A stretch of DNA of 64,000 bases from Glebionis coronaria (GCA_025667525.1 CM046874.1:663480963-663544962); one strand, 5' to 3'; numbered from the stretch's first letter, positions 1 to 12,151 are shown. A program made the numbers and translations. The notes: a model not told the origin generated them from the letters alone.

Positions 1-1772
1 TTTTCGGATAACGTGGCCTATGTTAAGGGGGAGCAAAATGGATTTGGATATCAAAATGGATTTCATGGTGATATACTCTTACCCAGAACATCTCTATTCA
101 CGACGGTTAAGATTGTGGTGACATAAGGATGGTAGGATAGGATAAAGTCCAATGATTCCTCTAGAACCGGAGGAATCTTCCCAAGGACATTCCATAGCTA
201 GAAATAGTAGTCCTTAGGAAAGATGGAGAAAGATTATGAACGTAGCTGAATGCCGACCAAGTACTTAAGTTAGCATTAGAACAATCGCAACAAGGTGCTA
301 GTTATGACGTATTGGTAAGCATTGAAGGGGTTGAAGAATGATAACGAATTGTAAAGATAAAGGGTGTAAAAAAGAAGCCCTTCTTACAACTTAGGCTGAA
401 ATCGGGTCAACACATATGCTATTGAGACCATTTTAATTGATTCTTGATATTGAAGATAAGACATCATGGACCCAGTGATGCAATGCACAACCCTTTCCAG
501 CCAACTCAAATATCTCTCAAAAGATATTTGTTTTAATTACACAGAGACAACTCATTATCTATTGATTTGTTCACTTCGAATAAATTGGTATTGAAATGGT
601 GGCACTCCTCTCCAGCCTCCGATCACTAAAATCCAAAATGCACAATCGAGTCTAGAGCCATTTGAAATCATCAAAAGTTTCATTAGCACACACTTTCATA
701 ATTCCTTGCTTCTTCACACACTTTGAAAAGTAAGAAAGATCTTAAGAGTCCTACGCAAGATTTGCATGAACTTGCCTGAACATCCGAGTAATACGAAAGT
801 ATTTACAATGAAGATGGAAATCCTTCTTGAGCGAATATAAAAAAGCTCATGGTAGGTGACTTGTGCGATTCTTTATGAATCAAGCTTGTTATAACTGGAA
901 AGCAACAGTGGTTTAATTCTTAACTGAACTTAAACATGTTCCAGGCCTCTACGCAATATCTCAGTGATATTACCAGAACACTTAGAGTGACACTCTATGG
1001 TGTTCATAGTGATGAGTGGAAATCCTTCTAGTGTTAACATCAAACAACACTTTGTAGGTAACTTGCAAGATTCTATATGAATCAAGATCGTGACAACTGA
1101 AAAGCAACGATGGTGCGATTCTTTAAAGAAACAAACTTGTTCCATGAATCGGATCTGATGGCTTCAATCATGCGGATAATTTTATCCAAATGATTCACTC
1201 TTTACGTTCACAGTCAGCTTTGGACGGTAGAGTAAAGAGAACGGTTTTACCCGCGAAAACTTGTCAAGGAGGTTCTTAATTGAAACTACCTGCCACAAGT
1301 ATGATATTTAATATCGTCCAACGATCTTCACCGACCGGAGGTAAAATGCTACCGATTAGAATGAAATGTTCAAGGCCATTTCATCCGTGTATATGTTTTG
1401 TGCTAACTGTCTTATGTAGCTTAACAAGAAGGTGGCATTGTGGTGTAAAATCCTAAAGAAGTCGTCAACACATGCTTATACTGTATGCACTTAATACTTC
1501 AACAAATTCAAGAAAGTCTAAAAGTCAAGTCTTCTGCTGTATCAAACTCTAAAGCTTTCAAGAATTTATAAAAGTATAAGTATGTGGAACATAAAGTCAC
1601 GAGGAGGCAAATTTCACAAGTGATGAATGCACAAGGTCAAAGCAAGGAAACATGCTCAAGACTAAAGCCAAAGATCTCATCAGCATATTCACAAGAACAA
1701 GATCTAAGACTCAAGCATAGTATGATAGGTTTAAGATTTTGTAAAATGGTGTGACCTCCCTTAGGGGGAGAT
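1..1772 (+). repeat. Copia 3' noncoding tract, copy A (left edge cut by window)
   Basis: No credible ORF. The stretch matches, motif by motif, the region after pol in element Y (about 41700-43440), copy B (2190-4095) and, inverted, the 3' tract of M (20963-22860). Shared landmarks are a purine stretch with GGGGGAGCA, an AACCGGAGG segment, a CCAAGGACA segment and a block on tRNA-like wording ending in ACCTCCCTTAGGGGGAGAT. It holds two tandem units of about 200 bp (landmark GAGTRAYA at 786 and 985). The tract ends at a polypurine run, AGGGGGAGAT, directly before an LTR start, as expected for the 3' end of a plus-strand retrotransposon. The pol that should precede it lies left of the window. What the tract does is unknown. 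Confidence 0.75.
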
Positions 1773-1897
1773 TGTTGGAAATACGTTTTTTCAAAGAAAG
1801 TCTCGGTCACATAATTATTAGCATAACTAGCTAAAGATCACGAGCTATAGACTAGTTAGGAATTTGTAACTTGGAGTGACCTCCCTTAGGGGGAGAT
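1773..1897 (+). repeat. Truncated LTR head followed by a second polypurine tract
   Basis: From 1773 the sequence reads as an LTR start (TGTTGGAAATACG, then AAAGTCTCGGTCAC as in the M LTR). After roughly 70-85 bp it switches to the tail of another 3' tract (TTTGTAACTTGGAGTGACC) and a second AGGGGGAGAT at 1888-1897. Two tract-LTR junctions within 125 bp point to recombination or template switching between related copies. The switch point is not exactly visible. Confidence 0.6.
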
Positions 1898-2189
1898 TGT
1901 TGGAAATACGTTTTTACGTATTTAGAAAGGATCGGTCATTCCAACGATATATATGTAGTATGGGCTCATGATCTAGTTATGTAAACATATAACCCATAAA
2001 GCCTACATGTAGGGTGGGTTATATATATACCCCCTCCTAGCATGTTAGGAGGGGTTGTTGGTTCTCATTTCACTAATCATACATCTTTCTCTCTAAACCT
2101 ATCCTTTCTCTCTCTAAGTTCTTCATCTCATTCTCTCTCTTTTAGATCAATAAGACACATAAACAATTCAAAGATTACGTGGACCTACA
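1898..2189 (+). mobile_element. Copia LTR, 292 bp
   Basis: Starts TGTTGGAAATACG right after a polypurine tract and ends CCTACA, so it has TG...CA ends. Length is close to the 294-bp LTR of M. It contains a TATA run at 2020-2029 between two inverted repeats. No primer-binding site follows; the next bases belong to another 3' tract, so this acts as the 3' LTR of copy A, and the interior of copy B has lost its 5' part. Confidence 0.75.
1989..2054 (+). promoter_or_regulatory. LTR core promoter with paired inverted repeats
   Basis: Upstream repeat: ATAACCCA (1989-1996) pairs with TGGGTTAT (2015-2022), enclosing the palindrome CCTACATGTAGG (2002-2013). The TATA run occupies 2020-2029. Downstream repeat: CCCCTCCTA (2031-2039) pairs perfectly with TAGGAGGGG (2046-2054), loop GCATGT. 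The same arrangement with altered arms is found in the LTRs of Y, copy B and M. TATA function is inferred from LTR convention. Confidence 0.65.
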
Positions 2190-4095
2190 TAACATTTTAG
2201 ATAAGGGGAGAAAATGGGATTAAGGAGACTTGTATTGCAAAAACATGTGGCTATAAATGAAAACGACTTAATGGAAAATCCAACTTGATATGTCTTTTGC
2301 ACATGTTAAGGGGGAGCATTTGATATCAAAAACCACTGAAGGTACAAAAACTCTTGATATTTATATCACAAGTACCTCAATGAGTATTAAAGATTTTTCA
2401 GGGTGACAAATACTTACCCAAAACACACTTAACTCATGACGTTGTGGTGACAAAAAAGTGGTAGGATTAGGTATTAGTCCAATGATTCTTCCATAACCGG
2501 AGGGATATTCCCAAGGACAATTCCATAGCTAGAAAGTAGAAGTCATTAGGAAAGATGAGGAATGGATTGTGAACATATCAGAATGCCGACCAATTACTGA
2601 TGCTAGCACTGGAACAACCACAACAAGGTGCTAGTGATGATGTATTATTAAGGATTGAAGGGGTTGAAGAATGAAAAAGAATTGAAAAGATAAAGGGTGT
2701 AAAGAAAGAAGCCCTCCTTACAACTTAGGCAGAAAACGGGTCAACACATCTTGAAGACAATACAATATCATGGACCCAGTGATGCAATGCAAAACCCCTC
2801 CGAGCTAACTCAAATATCTCTTAAAAGATATTTGTTTTAATGTTACGGAGTTCAACATATTATCTATCAGTTTATTAACTTCGAATAAATTGATATTGGA
2901 AATGTGGCAATCCTCTCTAGTCTCCGCTCACCAAATCAAAATGCACCATTGAGTCTAGAGCCACGAGATCATCAAAAGTCTCATTAGGACACATTTCAAA
3001 AGAAGAAATATTTTTACGAGTCCTGCGCAATATTCTTGTAATATTGCCCGAACATCTGAGTGATACGAAAGTATTACAATGAATATGGAAATCCTACTTG
3101 AGCCAACATCAAACAAGCTCATGGTAGGTGACGCGTGCGGTTCTTTAAGAACCAAGCTTGTGATAACTGGAAAGAAATGATGGTTTGATTCTTAATTGAA
3201 TTCAAAATTGTTCGAGGGCCTCTACGCATTATCCAAGTGATCTTGCCAAAACACTCTGAGTGACACTATTTATTGTTCACAGTGATGAGTGGAAATCCTT
3301 CCAGTGTCAACATCAAACAACAATGTGGTAGGTGACAAGCAAGATCCTATTAGAATCAAGCTCGTGATAACTAGAAAGCAACGATGGTGAAAATCTTAAT
3401 TGAAATTCACTTGTTCCAGGTTCATGAATTGACGGCTTCAACCATTAGGATAATTTACCCAAATGGTTCACTCTTTATGTTCGTAGTCTGCTTTGGACGG
3501 TCAAATAAAGAGAACGGGTTTACCCGCGAAATCTTGTCAAGGAGATCTTTAGTTAGAGCTACCTGTCACAAGTACGATATCCAATATCGTCTAACGGTCT
3601 TCACCGATCGGAGGTAAATCAATACCAAATTTGAATAAAATGTCAAAGCCATTTTATTCGTGTCTTATTATGTTGATGCATTTGAAGACGGTGGCGCTGC
3701 GGTGTACCAGATGAAGTCGTCCTCACATGCTTATATTTTCAGCATCAATATTTCAACAAAATTCACTAAAGTTCAACATAAATACTTCCGCTGTAACAAA
3801 CTCTGAAACTTTCAAGAATTCAACAAAAGTATAAGTATGTGGGACTTGAAGTCACGAGGAGGCTAGATATCACAAGAAGGCAAAGACTAAACGTGAAGAT
3901 GATCTCAAGTTACATGACAAGTCAAAGCCAAAAGAACATGTTTCAAGCCAAAGCTCAAAGATTATTACAACATATTCACAAGCTGAAAAAGAAAAGAAGA
4001 AAAGAGAAACAACTACGAGCTCAAGAACGAAGACTTAGTATAGTATGCTAGGTTTAGAACTTTGTAATTTGGAGTGACCTCCCTTAAGGGGAGAT
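2190..4095 (+). repeat. Copia 3' noncoding tract, copy B
   Basis: Begins near a GGGGAGAAAATGGGATTAAGG motif that is also present inverted in M (about 22800-22830), then follows copy A closely. It has the same two-unit tandem structure (GAGTGATA at 3058, GAGTGACA at 3258, period 200). It ends at AAGGGGAGAT before an LTR start at 4096. Small ORFs are present (for example 3384-3617) but are not preserved in copy A or Y, so I treat the tract as noncoding. Confidence 0.7.
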
Positions 4096-4197
4096 TGTTA
4101 TAAATACGTTTTTAACGTATATTAGAAGTATTGATCACTCCAAAAATATTACTAAACGTGATTATCTCGTAGTTAGTTATTGTATTAAACACTAGTT

Positions 4198-4731
4198 TTT
4201 GGAAACCTTGGTTTCCTCGAATCTTTTAGCTGCTAGGCATAACCATTGTTCATGTGATCATACAATCACAGCGGAATAGAACAACAATTATGAAACAAGG
4301 TTTTTAGGCACAAAACACATAAATTACTCTAACGATTGTCCATTATATTAATAACAAACAATCACTAGGTGTGTATACATTGAATCCCACACCTAGTCGA
4401 CACACGCTTTAGGTTTACATTGTGAATGAAGTTATGAAAAACCTAATAACCCTTGGTTCCTTTAATAGTGTAAGGATTAGGGATTTACAAGAGATAACTA
4501 TGAATAAACATGTGTATCTTCTATTTAAATAAACTAATACAAAATATTAATAAATAATATTTTGAATACTTATCCTAAATAGATATTTCCAACAGCGTTT
4601 GACTTCTGTTGACTTTTATAAACGCCTAATTTACACTTGTCAACGCTTAGATATAACGTGTCAACGCTTGAACAAATGCCTTCATGTTTCTTCGTTTTGA
4701 GTTTCTGCCACATCAACTTTTTGACTCAACA
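4198..4731 (-). repeat. 3' LTR of element N
   Basis: 534 bp. Near-identical to 6792-7322. Its outer end reads TTTGG where the other copy reads TGTGG, one terminal substitution. On the minus strand it carries AAGCGTTGACA twice, 21 bp apart (plus TGTCAACGCT at 4638 and 4659), a motif shared with P1 and P2. Confidence 0.85.
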
Positions 4732-6791
4732 ATCTTCCCCTAGCTGATGTCCGCAAAACTCTTTGTGTATCTCTTGTAAGTTGTACATCATCTTCAAATT
4801 GCTTCCCCTCAAGTGTAGCATGCATGTCTTCCCCTTTTTGTCACATCAATAGGAAAGGAAACAATGTATGCAATTGAAGATTCTCCATATGTAGGCTCTA
4901 TGTAATGATTTTGAAGAAAAATAAATAAAGTAATCTTGATGTAGAAGTAGAGTAACCCAAACCTATGTTCCATGTCTTGTACTATCCATGTGATAAAGAA
5001 CTTTAATGAAGGTGAAAATTTAAGTAGACCTTGATCCCATTGTGAAAATCCTCATCCTTTGTGAGACACTGAGCACGATAATGTAACTTCTTCAAGTGAT
5101 AGCATCATACACTGCTAGAGTTGACAAGTCTTCATCATCAAACATTAAAAGCACAAACAAGTTACCTTAAAATTCAGTGACTGGGAGTGCACGACTTTAA
5201 GATATGATAGAACATAAACTCGCGAAAATCTTCTTCAAACGTTAAACTTACCATAAGAATTCTTCCCCTTAAGCCAACACCTCTTAATGACGAGTCTTAA
5301 TGAAACAATATCTTCATATGTAAAAGAACTGAATGGATAACTCTTGGCTACCCCGATTATATAAGAAATATTACTCCAATAAATCACTTCACGAATTGTT
5401 GCTAACTTACGTAAAAATCATTGACCCCTTGTAAAAATATCTGAGCCATTAATATCATCTTGATATTCTGTATAAAAACGGAGATCCCATGTACCTTCGT
5501 GTGTAAAAACCTCTTTTTATGTGACAAAATCTATCCAATTTTCCAAACAGCAGCTATTCCTTTTGTTGTCCAATATCTTCCTTTGTACAAGATATCAACA
5601 CTGTGTGTTGTCCAATATCAGCCAACACTTGTCAGCGTTTGAAAATGTATATATCGGACAACAAGTGTCAGCTCTTCCCAACAACGCTTAACTTATTCCT
5701 ATCAACGTCTCATCAACCACTGACGTCATCTGTGGCAACGTTTCTTTTGACAGTGAACTAAAATATGATAAGATAATAAAGGCTAAAATATTACCCATTT
5801 TATGACAATATTCTTCCCTTAGTACGCAATGTCTTCTCTTCACCCTTAACATAATCACTGTATACACTTCCCACGTTTGTGCACAAAAATATAAACCTTG
5901 TCCAAAGATAAACGTTAGGGAGTATATATTTCCTGTAAATCAGAAACTAACTTTGACCGTGTGGATTACTATGCAAAAACAATCCCTACAAATCAGGATT
6001 TAAACTTGCTTCCCAAATCTAATCACACGTCTATTTCCAATCCCTCAAATCACGTAGCCACCATTACACATGATATTCTTTAATCCTGATCATAACTCAC
6101 GTCTCTATCTTCTTGATGATTACTACACATGTGATAAACACACGTGCATAACAGTTAGACACCTCTTGCTGCCATCGAATTAAACCTCGTATAGCAGCCA
6201 ACAATCCTCCTTAGATTGTACTCCTTAATGCATGCTTATGATCTGCTTTGTTTTTGTATATCACATCATCATTACTCGAAGCCAAATAGGAACCAAGGCT
6301 GCTGCGTTTCATTGTGATTCATTAATAACAGATCTAGGGTTTTATAATAAACCCTAAATTTTTACACAGCCTTGATCATGCTTCCTAGTACTCAATCTTC
6401 TTCAAACTTGTTTTTAGGGTTCACCATCAGTCCCTAATTAACTGATTCCCTAAAGCTAACAACATGTAACAACAATAAATAATGAATCTAGGGTTTTAAG
6501 ACCAAACCCTTAAAACGAATATCTTATTTAGCTGTGAACTTTGACAGCCAATAACTCTTGACTGAGGACTGATTAGAACAATCCCTCCGGTGGATGTCTA
6601 GATATATGTGTGTAGAACACACACACAAAATTTCGTGTCGATCCAACGGTCCAATAAAATGTTACGGCCTTCTGAATACTGCTGCGCACATAAAATCGCC
6701 TAGAAAAACCTATACGGATTTTTCTTTTCTTCTCAATACACGAACATCTTGTTGGTCCTAGCATCACAAGCCACGAGGCTTTGATACCAAC

Positions 6792-7322
6792 TGTGGAAAC
6801 CTTGGTTTCCTCGAATCTTTTAGCTGCTAGGCATAACCATTATTCATATGATCATACAATCATAGCAGAATAGAATAACAATTAGGAAACAAGGTGTTTA
6901 GGCACAGAACACATGAATTACTCTAATAGATTGTTCATTATATTAATAACAAACAATCACTAGGTGTGTATACATTGAATCCCACACCTAGTCAACACAC
7001 GCTTTAGGTTTACATTGTGAATGAAGTTATGAAAAACCTAATAACCCTTGGTTCCTTTTATAGTGTAAGGATTAGGGTTTTACAAGAGACAACTATGAAT
7101 AAACATGTGTATCTTCTATTTAAATAAACTAATACAAAATATTAATAAATAATATTCTGAATACTTATCCTAAATAGATATTTCCAACAGCGTTTGATTT
7201 CTGTTGACTTCTATCAACGCCTAATTTACACTTGTCATAGACACAACGTGTCAACGCTTGAACAAATGCCTTCATGTTTTCTTCGTTTTGAGTTTCTGCC
7301 ACATCAACTTTTTGACCCAACA
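6792..7322 (-). repeat. 5' LTR of element N
   Basis: 531 bp. It differs from the other LTR by scattered substitutions and a short deletion in the 21-bp repeat zone (around 7236). The minus-strand TATAAAAGG at about 7054-7062 is a plausible TATA box. Confidence 0.85.
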
Positions 7323-7360
7323 TAGTTACTAACCAACCGATGGGCCTGTCCATGGGTTAT

Positions 7361-7417
7361 AGGCCCAAGTCCATCAAGGCTTGGGTATATAAGCCCTCTT
7401 TCCTTCATAGAAAGGGG
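7361..7417 (+). promoter_or_regulatory. LTR core promoter with paired inverted repeats (copy B)
   Basis: CCCAAG (7364-7369) pairs with CTTGGG (7380-7385); TATATAAG follows at 7386-7393; then CCTCTTTC (7395-7402) pairs with GAAAGGGG (7410-7417) with one G-U type pair. Positions match those in the LTRs at 1898, 20669 and 31745 although the bases differ. Confidence 0.6.
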
Positions 7418-7559
7418 TTGGTTGTTCATTTACTTTTCACTTAATAAACATAGTTTCTCTCATATTTCTCTCTCTAGTTTCTCTCTCAAGAAACAACAAC
7501 CCACTTGTTAGGATCAGAGATTATCACAATTCTACAAGTCTCAATTGGCTCGTCCAACA

Positions 7560-8159
7560 TTGAAGCTTTGTTAGACTGTAAATGAATATAAAGCAATTGA
7601 GAAGACGTGTAAGACATAACGAACTAGTGATTTAATATATAACTTACTAAGAATTTCTATACTATAAACCATGTTGCAACGAAGTATTAATTCTTGCAAA
7701 GCCTTCATCTTTTCATTTATCCTATCAAGCCATTTGTATAAAAGAATTGAATTGCGATCAACCACTATGACGACATTATATTTCTAAAAAGAAGTAAAAT
7801 ACAAACGTCTAAGAAAGATTGTGGACTTTTATTTCTTCTTTGAAGTTGATCCATGTTACCGTTTCTTGACATCAGGATACAAAAACTTAACGTCCTTCAC
7901 ATGATAAATTATTTAGAATAAGAACTCAGAACAAACGAGAAAATAGAAAACCTAAAAAAAATAACAACAGCACTTTTTTGGGGCCACTAGACATTTTTTG
8001 AAACCACAAGTAGCTCAATGTTTTTCCTGTCTCGAAACTCATGACCACTACTTTTTTATAACAAAATTTTTTTGTTTAAGACTTCTTATTCATTGCACAT
8101 GAAGATAAATCTACTTAACTTGTATTTGTAATATTGTTTAAGCTTCGTGTGTTGTGCCT
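7560..8159. other. Unassigned AT-rich spacer
   Basis: 600 bp between the end of the split LTR and the gypsy 5' LTR. It contains a 64-codon minus-strand ORF (7571-7765) without recognisable features, and no primer site or repeat. It may be the original flank into which G inserted, or a relic too decayed to name. Confidence 0.4.
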
Positions 8160-11100
8160 GTAAAACCCACATTCTTTTACCATTAACAGTACCATTAGTA
8201 AACGTACGTCCATATTAAAACTTTCCTTTTATAGCATGAACACGTGTCATGATTATTAATTACAGAAGTTATATACATATTATTACACGATAAGTATTAA
8301 GTACGTGATAGTACACGATAATTATTAACAATAATAATTATAATCACGAACATGAAATCATGTACGTAAATCACGAACACGAAATTACGTACTTAATTAA
8401 TATAATACGATTAATATCGTTACGTACAAGTATTTATATATGACGCGAACATTTATTTATATTATAACACTAAAACACGAGCATACGAACACGTAAAATA
8501 TAACACGGGAAAAACTTTGGGTTTTTCCCATGTGGGCCCATATGCCGCGGACACCAAGAGACAAAAAGGGCCAAGCCCACTTTGGTATTTACTAAAATAA
8601 CAAAAAGGGGAAACCTTTATTCATTAGTCAGAGTTTTATAAAAAACAAAAACCCTAGCCTCTTTTTTTTTCTCTTTGGCCGCCGGCAACAACAACACCAA
8701 ATGGGTGTTTGATTTTATTTTTGGTTGATTAACTCAAGCATTGTGTTCGTGTTATTAACCTCCATTCGTTACACGCATTCGGTAATCTGTTATCCATTTT
8801 CTTTGATTCTTTTTTATTTAATTATGAACATGTAAACATGGGATTAAATAAACATGTAATTAAAACATGTTAGATTTGTCATGGTGGAAAATTAAAGGGA
8901 TGTTTCGGGTTTGTTTGTTCGGCCGACACCCAACCGAGAGCCCTATGGCTCTTGGCTTGCTTTGGTTCGCACCACCACCGAGACCTCATGTCTCGGTGTG
9001 GTTGGTCTCGGTCGGCAGCAGGAACAAGGGACCCCGACATGAGTCAGGGTGGACTTGTGGTTTGATTAGGGGTCTCGGCAGCAACAAGCCACCACCACTG
9101 GCACACAGCTGGTGGCGGTTTTGGGTCAAGCAGGGGGAACTACGGCGGCAACAGGAGGAAACCACCATCACACGACCGGTGGGAACTCCACTATGGTCAA
9201 CGGCTAGCCGAGTGGGACAAGAACAGTGGCAACCAGCCGAGCCGGTTAGCCACTGTTAAGGGTATGTTTGGTTTGTCTGGTTCATGGGGTTTCCGGGTCC
9301 GGTTCACGACATGTCTAAATTAAATTCACGGGTTCGGTTCATGACTAAAATTGTACAACTATTAATTTTTACAAGTTATATTATTTAACAAGAAAATAAA
9401 TTAATTAATCATTACTAATAATTAATTTAATTAATCATGGACTTAGGTTAATTATTATTTATGAAATAATACATGTTTTAACCTAAGTATTTATTTGTTT
9501 AATTTAGACTATAGTATTAATTAATTATTAAGACATGGAATATACTTAATTAATAAACATGACTTAGGTTATAATTAATATAATATTAATACATGTTTAA
9601 CCTAAGTATTTTATACACCGTAATTTAATTAAATCATGCTTATATTATATTAAATCATATAACCTATAGTTTTTTTAATTAACATGATATTATTAATAAA
9701 CTATACTAATAATCACATGACTTATGATATTTAACCAGTAAACTTAAGCTTATATTATTAGCTTGTTAATCTAGCTTATTTATAAATATGGAAACTTTCT
9801 AATTCAGGAAACTTGCTATTTTTGGGAACTTTCTATTTTTAGAAACTGATCTATTTTAAGAAGTTAATCTATTTTTGGAAACTTTCTATTTTTGGAAACT
9901 TTCTATTTTAGGAAACCTGCTATTTTTAGAAAGTTACGTATTATTACACAAATATAATAGTACAAGAAATACAAGTAATACTTAATCGGAATACATAGAA
10001 TACATGATAAACACAGTATAACATTAAAATCAGTAAAACAAGACAAGAACATATAAAACAAGCTAAGACACGATATAAAATCAGTTACGTACTCAGTAAA
10101 CAGAATACTTATACATGTACCCGATTTTATGTAGCATTAGTGAGATCGAAGTAGGACTTCCATTCTTTCATCTTCTTCGTTCACTAGACATAAGGTACGG
10201 ATTTCCCGTCCCTTCAGTATGGACATTCTTTCCTAATTAGGATTCCCCGTTTGTGACCAACTGTTTTCCTAGTATTATTTTATATGTGTGATTACTTATG
10301 TTAGTTTAAGAGCCTAAGCCATATACATGCATGACCAGTGTCACCTAGTTATGGAGGCACCCAAGGTTGTAGAAATCGCTAGGCGTTAGTGAGGCGGTTG
10401 ACCACCTTCGAGGCGGAATTCGTCTAGGCGGATTGGAATTTATGCATCAAAAAATATAAATAATACGTATAACATGAAAAAATACTTCTAATTTCTAATA
10501 ATTCAAAGTTCACATAGCTTGAAGTTTCAAAATAGACAAATAAACATAACAATTTAAGGACTTAAAACTTCAAAACGTGACATACAGTTCAGTTGGTTCC
10601 AATTCTCACGAAAAATCCATTACTTTATGTTAACAATCATAGGTTTATCTTTGATTTTAAGATGTTATGTTAAAATAAATATGGAAATATATATTAGAAA
10701 GAAATTTCTTAATTTTTTGTAAAAAAATATTGACTTTTTATTGACTTTCTTTGACTTTTTGACCTCCTAGCTCCACCTAGCACCGCCTAGGCGGATGTTT
10801 GACCGCCTTTTGACTATTCCGCCTAGCTTGACCGCCTAGCTATAAATCAAGGCGGAGTATGACCGTCTAGCACCTAGGCGGCCGCCTAGCCCGCTTTTTA
10901 CAACACTGGAGGTACTATAACCATAACACTAGAGGCATCACTATTATGACTTCCCCATGGCAAAGTGATTGCTCGTGGCGTCCCTTTTCAGTTTTGGCCT
11001 CTATATTATATTATCCTGTGGGGGCGTATGGGTGCATCCTAGTTACATGTTTACCAGTATTATCAGAGTGAATGTGATGTGTGCCTTGCATCCCTCACTA

Positions 11101-11719
11101 GGAGTTTTTCCCTCCTATCCAGACTATTTAATTAGAGGCAACCCCTCTAATTGCATGACGAGGTTTCCCCTCTAAGTATTCATACACGGTGGAACCTCAT
11201 GACCTATATGGGCTATTGGCTAATTAATACAAATTTTACATAAAAACATAAGTCTTTTCAAACTATAAACCATTTTTATGAACATGATTCTAGATTGCTT
11301 AGGATTTATACTATTCCGCTACTATTAGTCTTTAGGCTTATGCTATTCCATGCTATGCTTGTATATCCGTGTACTGAGCGTTATGCTTAGCCATCTTCCT
11401 TTCATGTTCCCAAACGGCAGGTACTCAAGGGCGCTCGTAGACTTTAAGCGTATGTGCATATGGATTGGAAGTTATCTAGCCTTCACTACTTTATGCATTT
11501 CATCATACATTTCGCTACTTATTTCTTTGGACATTGTTTAGTCCTTTTCTTTAACAGTACTCATGTTTCTGTGTGATGAGCTTATACTTGGACTACCGAT
11601 GTTTGATTCCGGTATTTCCTTTCATAGTCATTTAATGTTTTTAAGACATTTACCTTGTATGCTTTGATGACACGCCATAAACACGCGTGACATTCCATTT
11701 ACCAAAATAGGGTGTTACA
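8160..11719 (+). repeat. 5' LTR of element G
   Basis: Starts TGTAAAACCC and ends GGGTGTTACA, followed after 4 bp by the primer site. About 3.56 kb, or 3.0 kb without the MITE. The first 1.25 kb align with 19413-20660. TATTTATATA at 8431-8440 is a candidate TATA box; the 3' copy has it at about 19684. The ORF at 8867-9259 is LTR sequence and is not kept in frame in the other LTR. Confidence 0.8.
10361..10907. mobile_element. hAT-type MITE, 547 bp
   Basis: Flanked by an 8-bp target duplication, GGAGGCAC (10353-10360) and GGAGGTAC (10908-10915), one mismatch. Terminal inverted repeats are imperfect: 5' CAAGGTTGTAGAAATCG against 3' AGTGTTGTAAAAAGCG. Subterminal regions are packed with CGCCTAG/CTAGGCG repeats that could fold on each other. 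No ORF. An 8-bp duplication and this terminus style fit the hAT superfamily. Confidence 0.75.
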
Positions 11720-11723
11720 ATTA

Positions 11724-11737
11724 TGGTATCAGAGCCA
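11724..11737 (+). other. Primer-binding site of G
   Basis: TGGTATCAGAGCCA, the usual site complementary to the 3' end of initiator Met-tRNA, four bases after the LTR end. Confidence 0.85.
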
Positions 11738-12151
11738 CGGTTTCGACCAGTAGGCTCTCAAAACATGACCTGTGATTAGCGGGTAGTCACTATGGTCTTC
11801 CTAAAACTGACAGCCTGTTTTCATGCATATACATCATATGTCATTGTCGTAGGTTTATGACTTAGTAATGGTTGGTACAGGAATGGCCCTATTTAGTCGT
11901 ATGTGCTTTTATTCGAAACTTTTAACTTTGGGACCGACCCATAGGCGTCCCCTTGCCATGTCTTTTTTTGGGTGAACTGACCATAGGCGTTTACCCTCGC
12001 GCATATAAAAGTTTTATTAACTGCATCATGTATTCATGCACTGTTTTCATGCATAAAATTTTTGTCATGATTCATTAGTGTAATTTTTTTTCCATGAATA
12101 AGATATTATGTTTTAATCAGTTTAATCGTGCATTTTGTTTTATACTGTCAG
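11738..12151 (+). other. Untranslated leader of G
   Basis: About 410 bp between the primer site and the first gag ATG. No ORF or repeat seen. Confidence 0.5.

Larger units (their letters stand above)
4198..7322 (-). mobile_element. Element N: 3.1-kb non-autonomous LTR retrotransposon
   Basis: Two direct LTR copies (4198-4731 and 6792-7322) flank a 2.06-kb interior, with a 5-bp target duplication TAGTT at 4193-4197 and 7323-7327. On the minus strand the LTR begins TGTTGRGTC and ends CCACA. It is followed by a Met-tRNA-type primer site (plus 6777-6790, minus TTGGTATCAAAGCC) and preceded at the 3' end by a purine run (CTAGGGGAAGA, plus 4732-4744). The interior has no gag, protease, integrase or RT; the two longest ORFs are short and lack motifs. 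It must have moved with enzymes from another element. The internal sequence resembles nothing I recognise. Confidence 0.85.
4096..7559 (+). mobile_element. Copia LTR of copy B, split by element N
   Basis: The LTR starts TGTTATAAATACG at 4096, is interrupted after 4197, and resumes after the target duplication at 7328, ending CCAACA at 7559. With the insert removed it is about 335 bp. The right half carries the promoter hairpins. No primer-binding site follows 7559, so this is probably a 3' or solo LTR. Confidence 0.7.

Noticed and set aside
3384..3617. Small ORF in the 3' tract, similar to 21411-21629 on the minus strand
   Set aside because: The matching region is full of stops in the copies at about 1150-1350 and 42850-43070, so protein conservation is not supported.
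7560..8159. Host gene fragment between elements
   Set aside because: The 64-codon minus-strand ORF has no recognisable domain, splice pattern or homolog that I can name.
8867..9259. 130-codon ORF in the gypsy LTR, with a counterpart at 20164-20577
   Set aside because: The reading frames differ between the two LTR copies and show no domain; GC-rich LTR sequence gives open frames by chance.
11724..11737. tRNA gene at TGGTATCAGAGCC and similar sites
   Set aside because: Only the short primer-complementary stretch is present next to LTRs; no cloverleaf-sized sequence follows.
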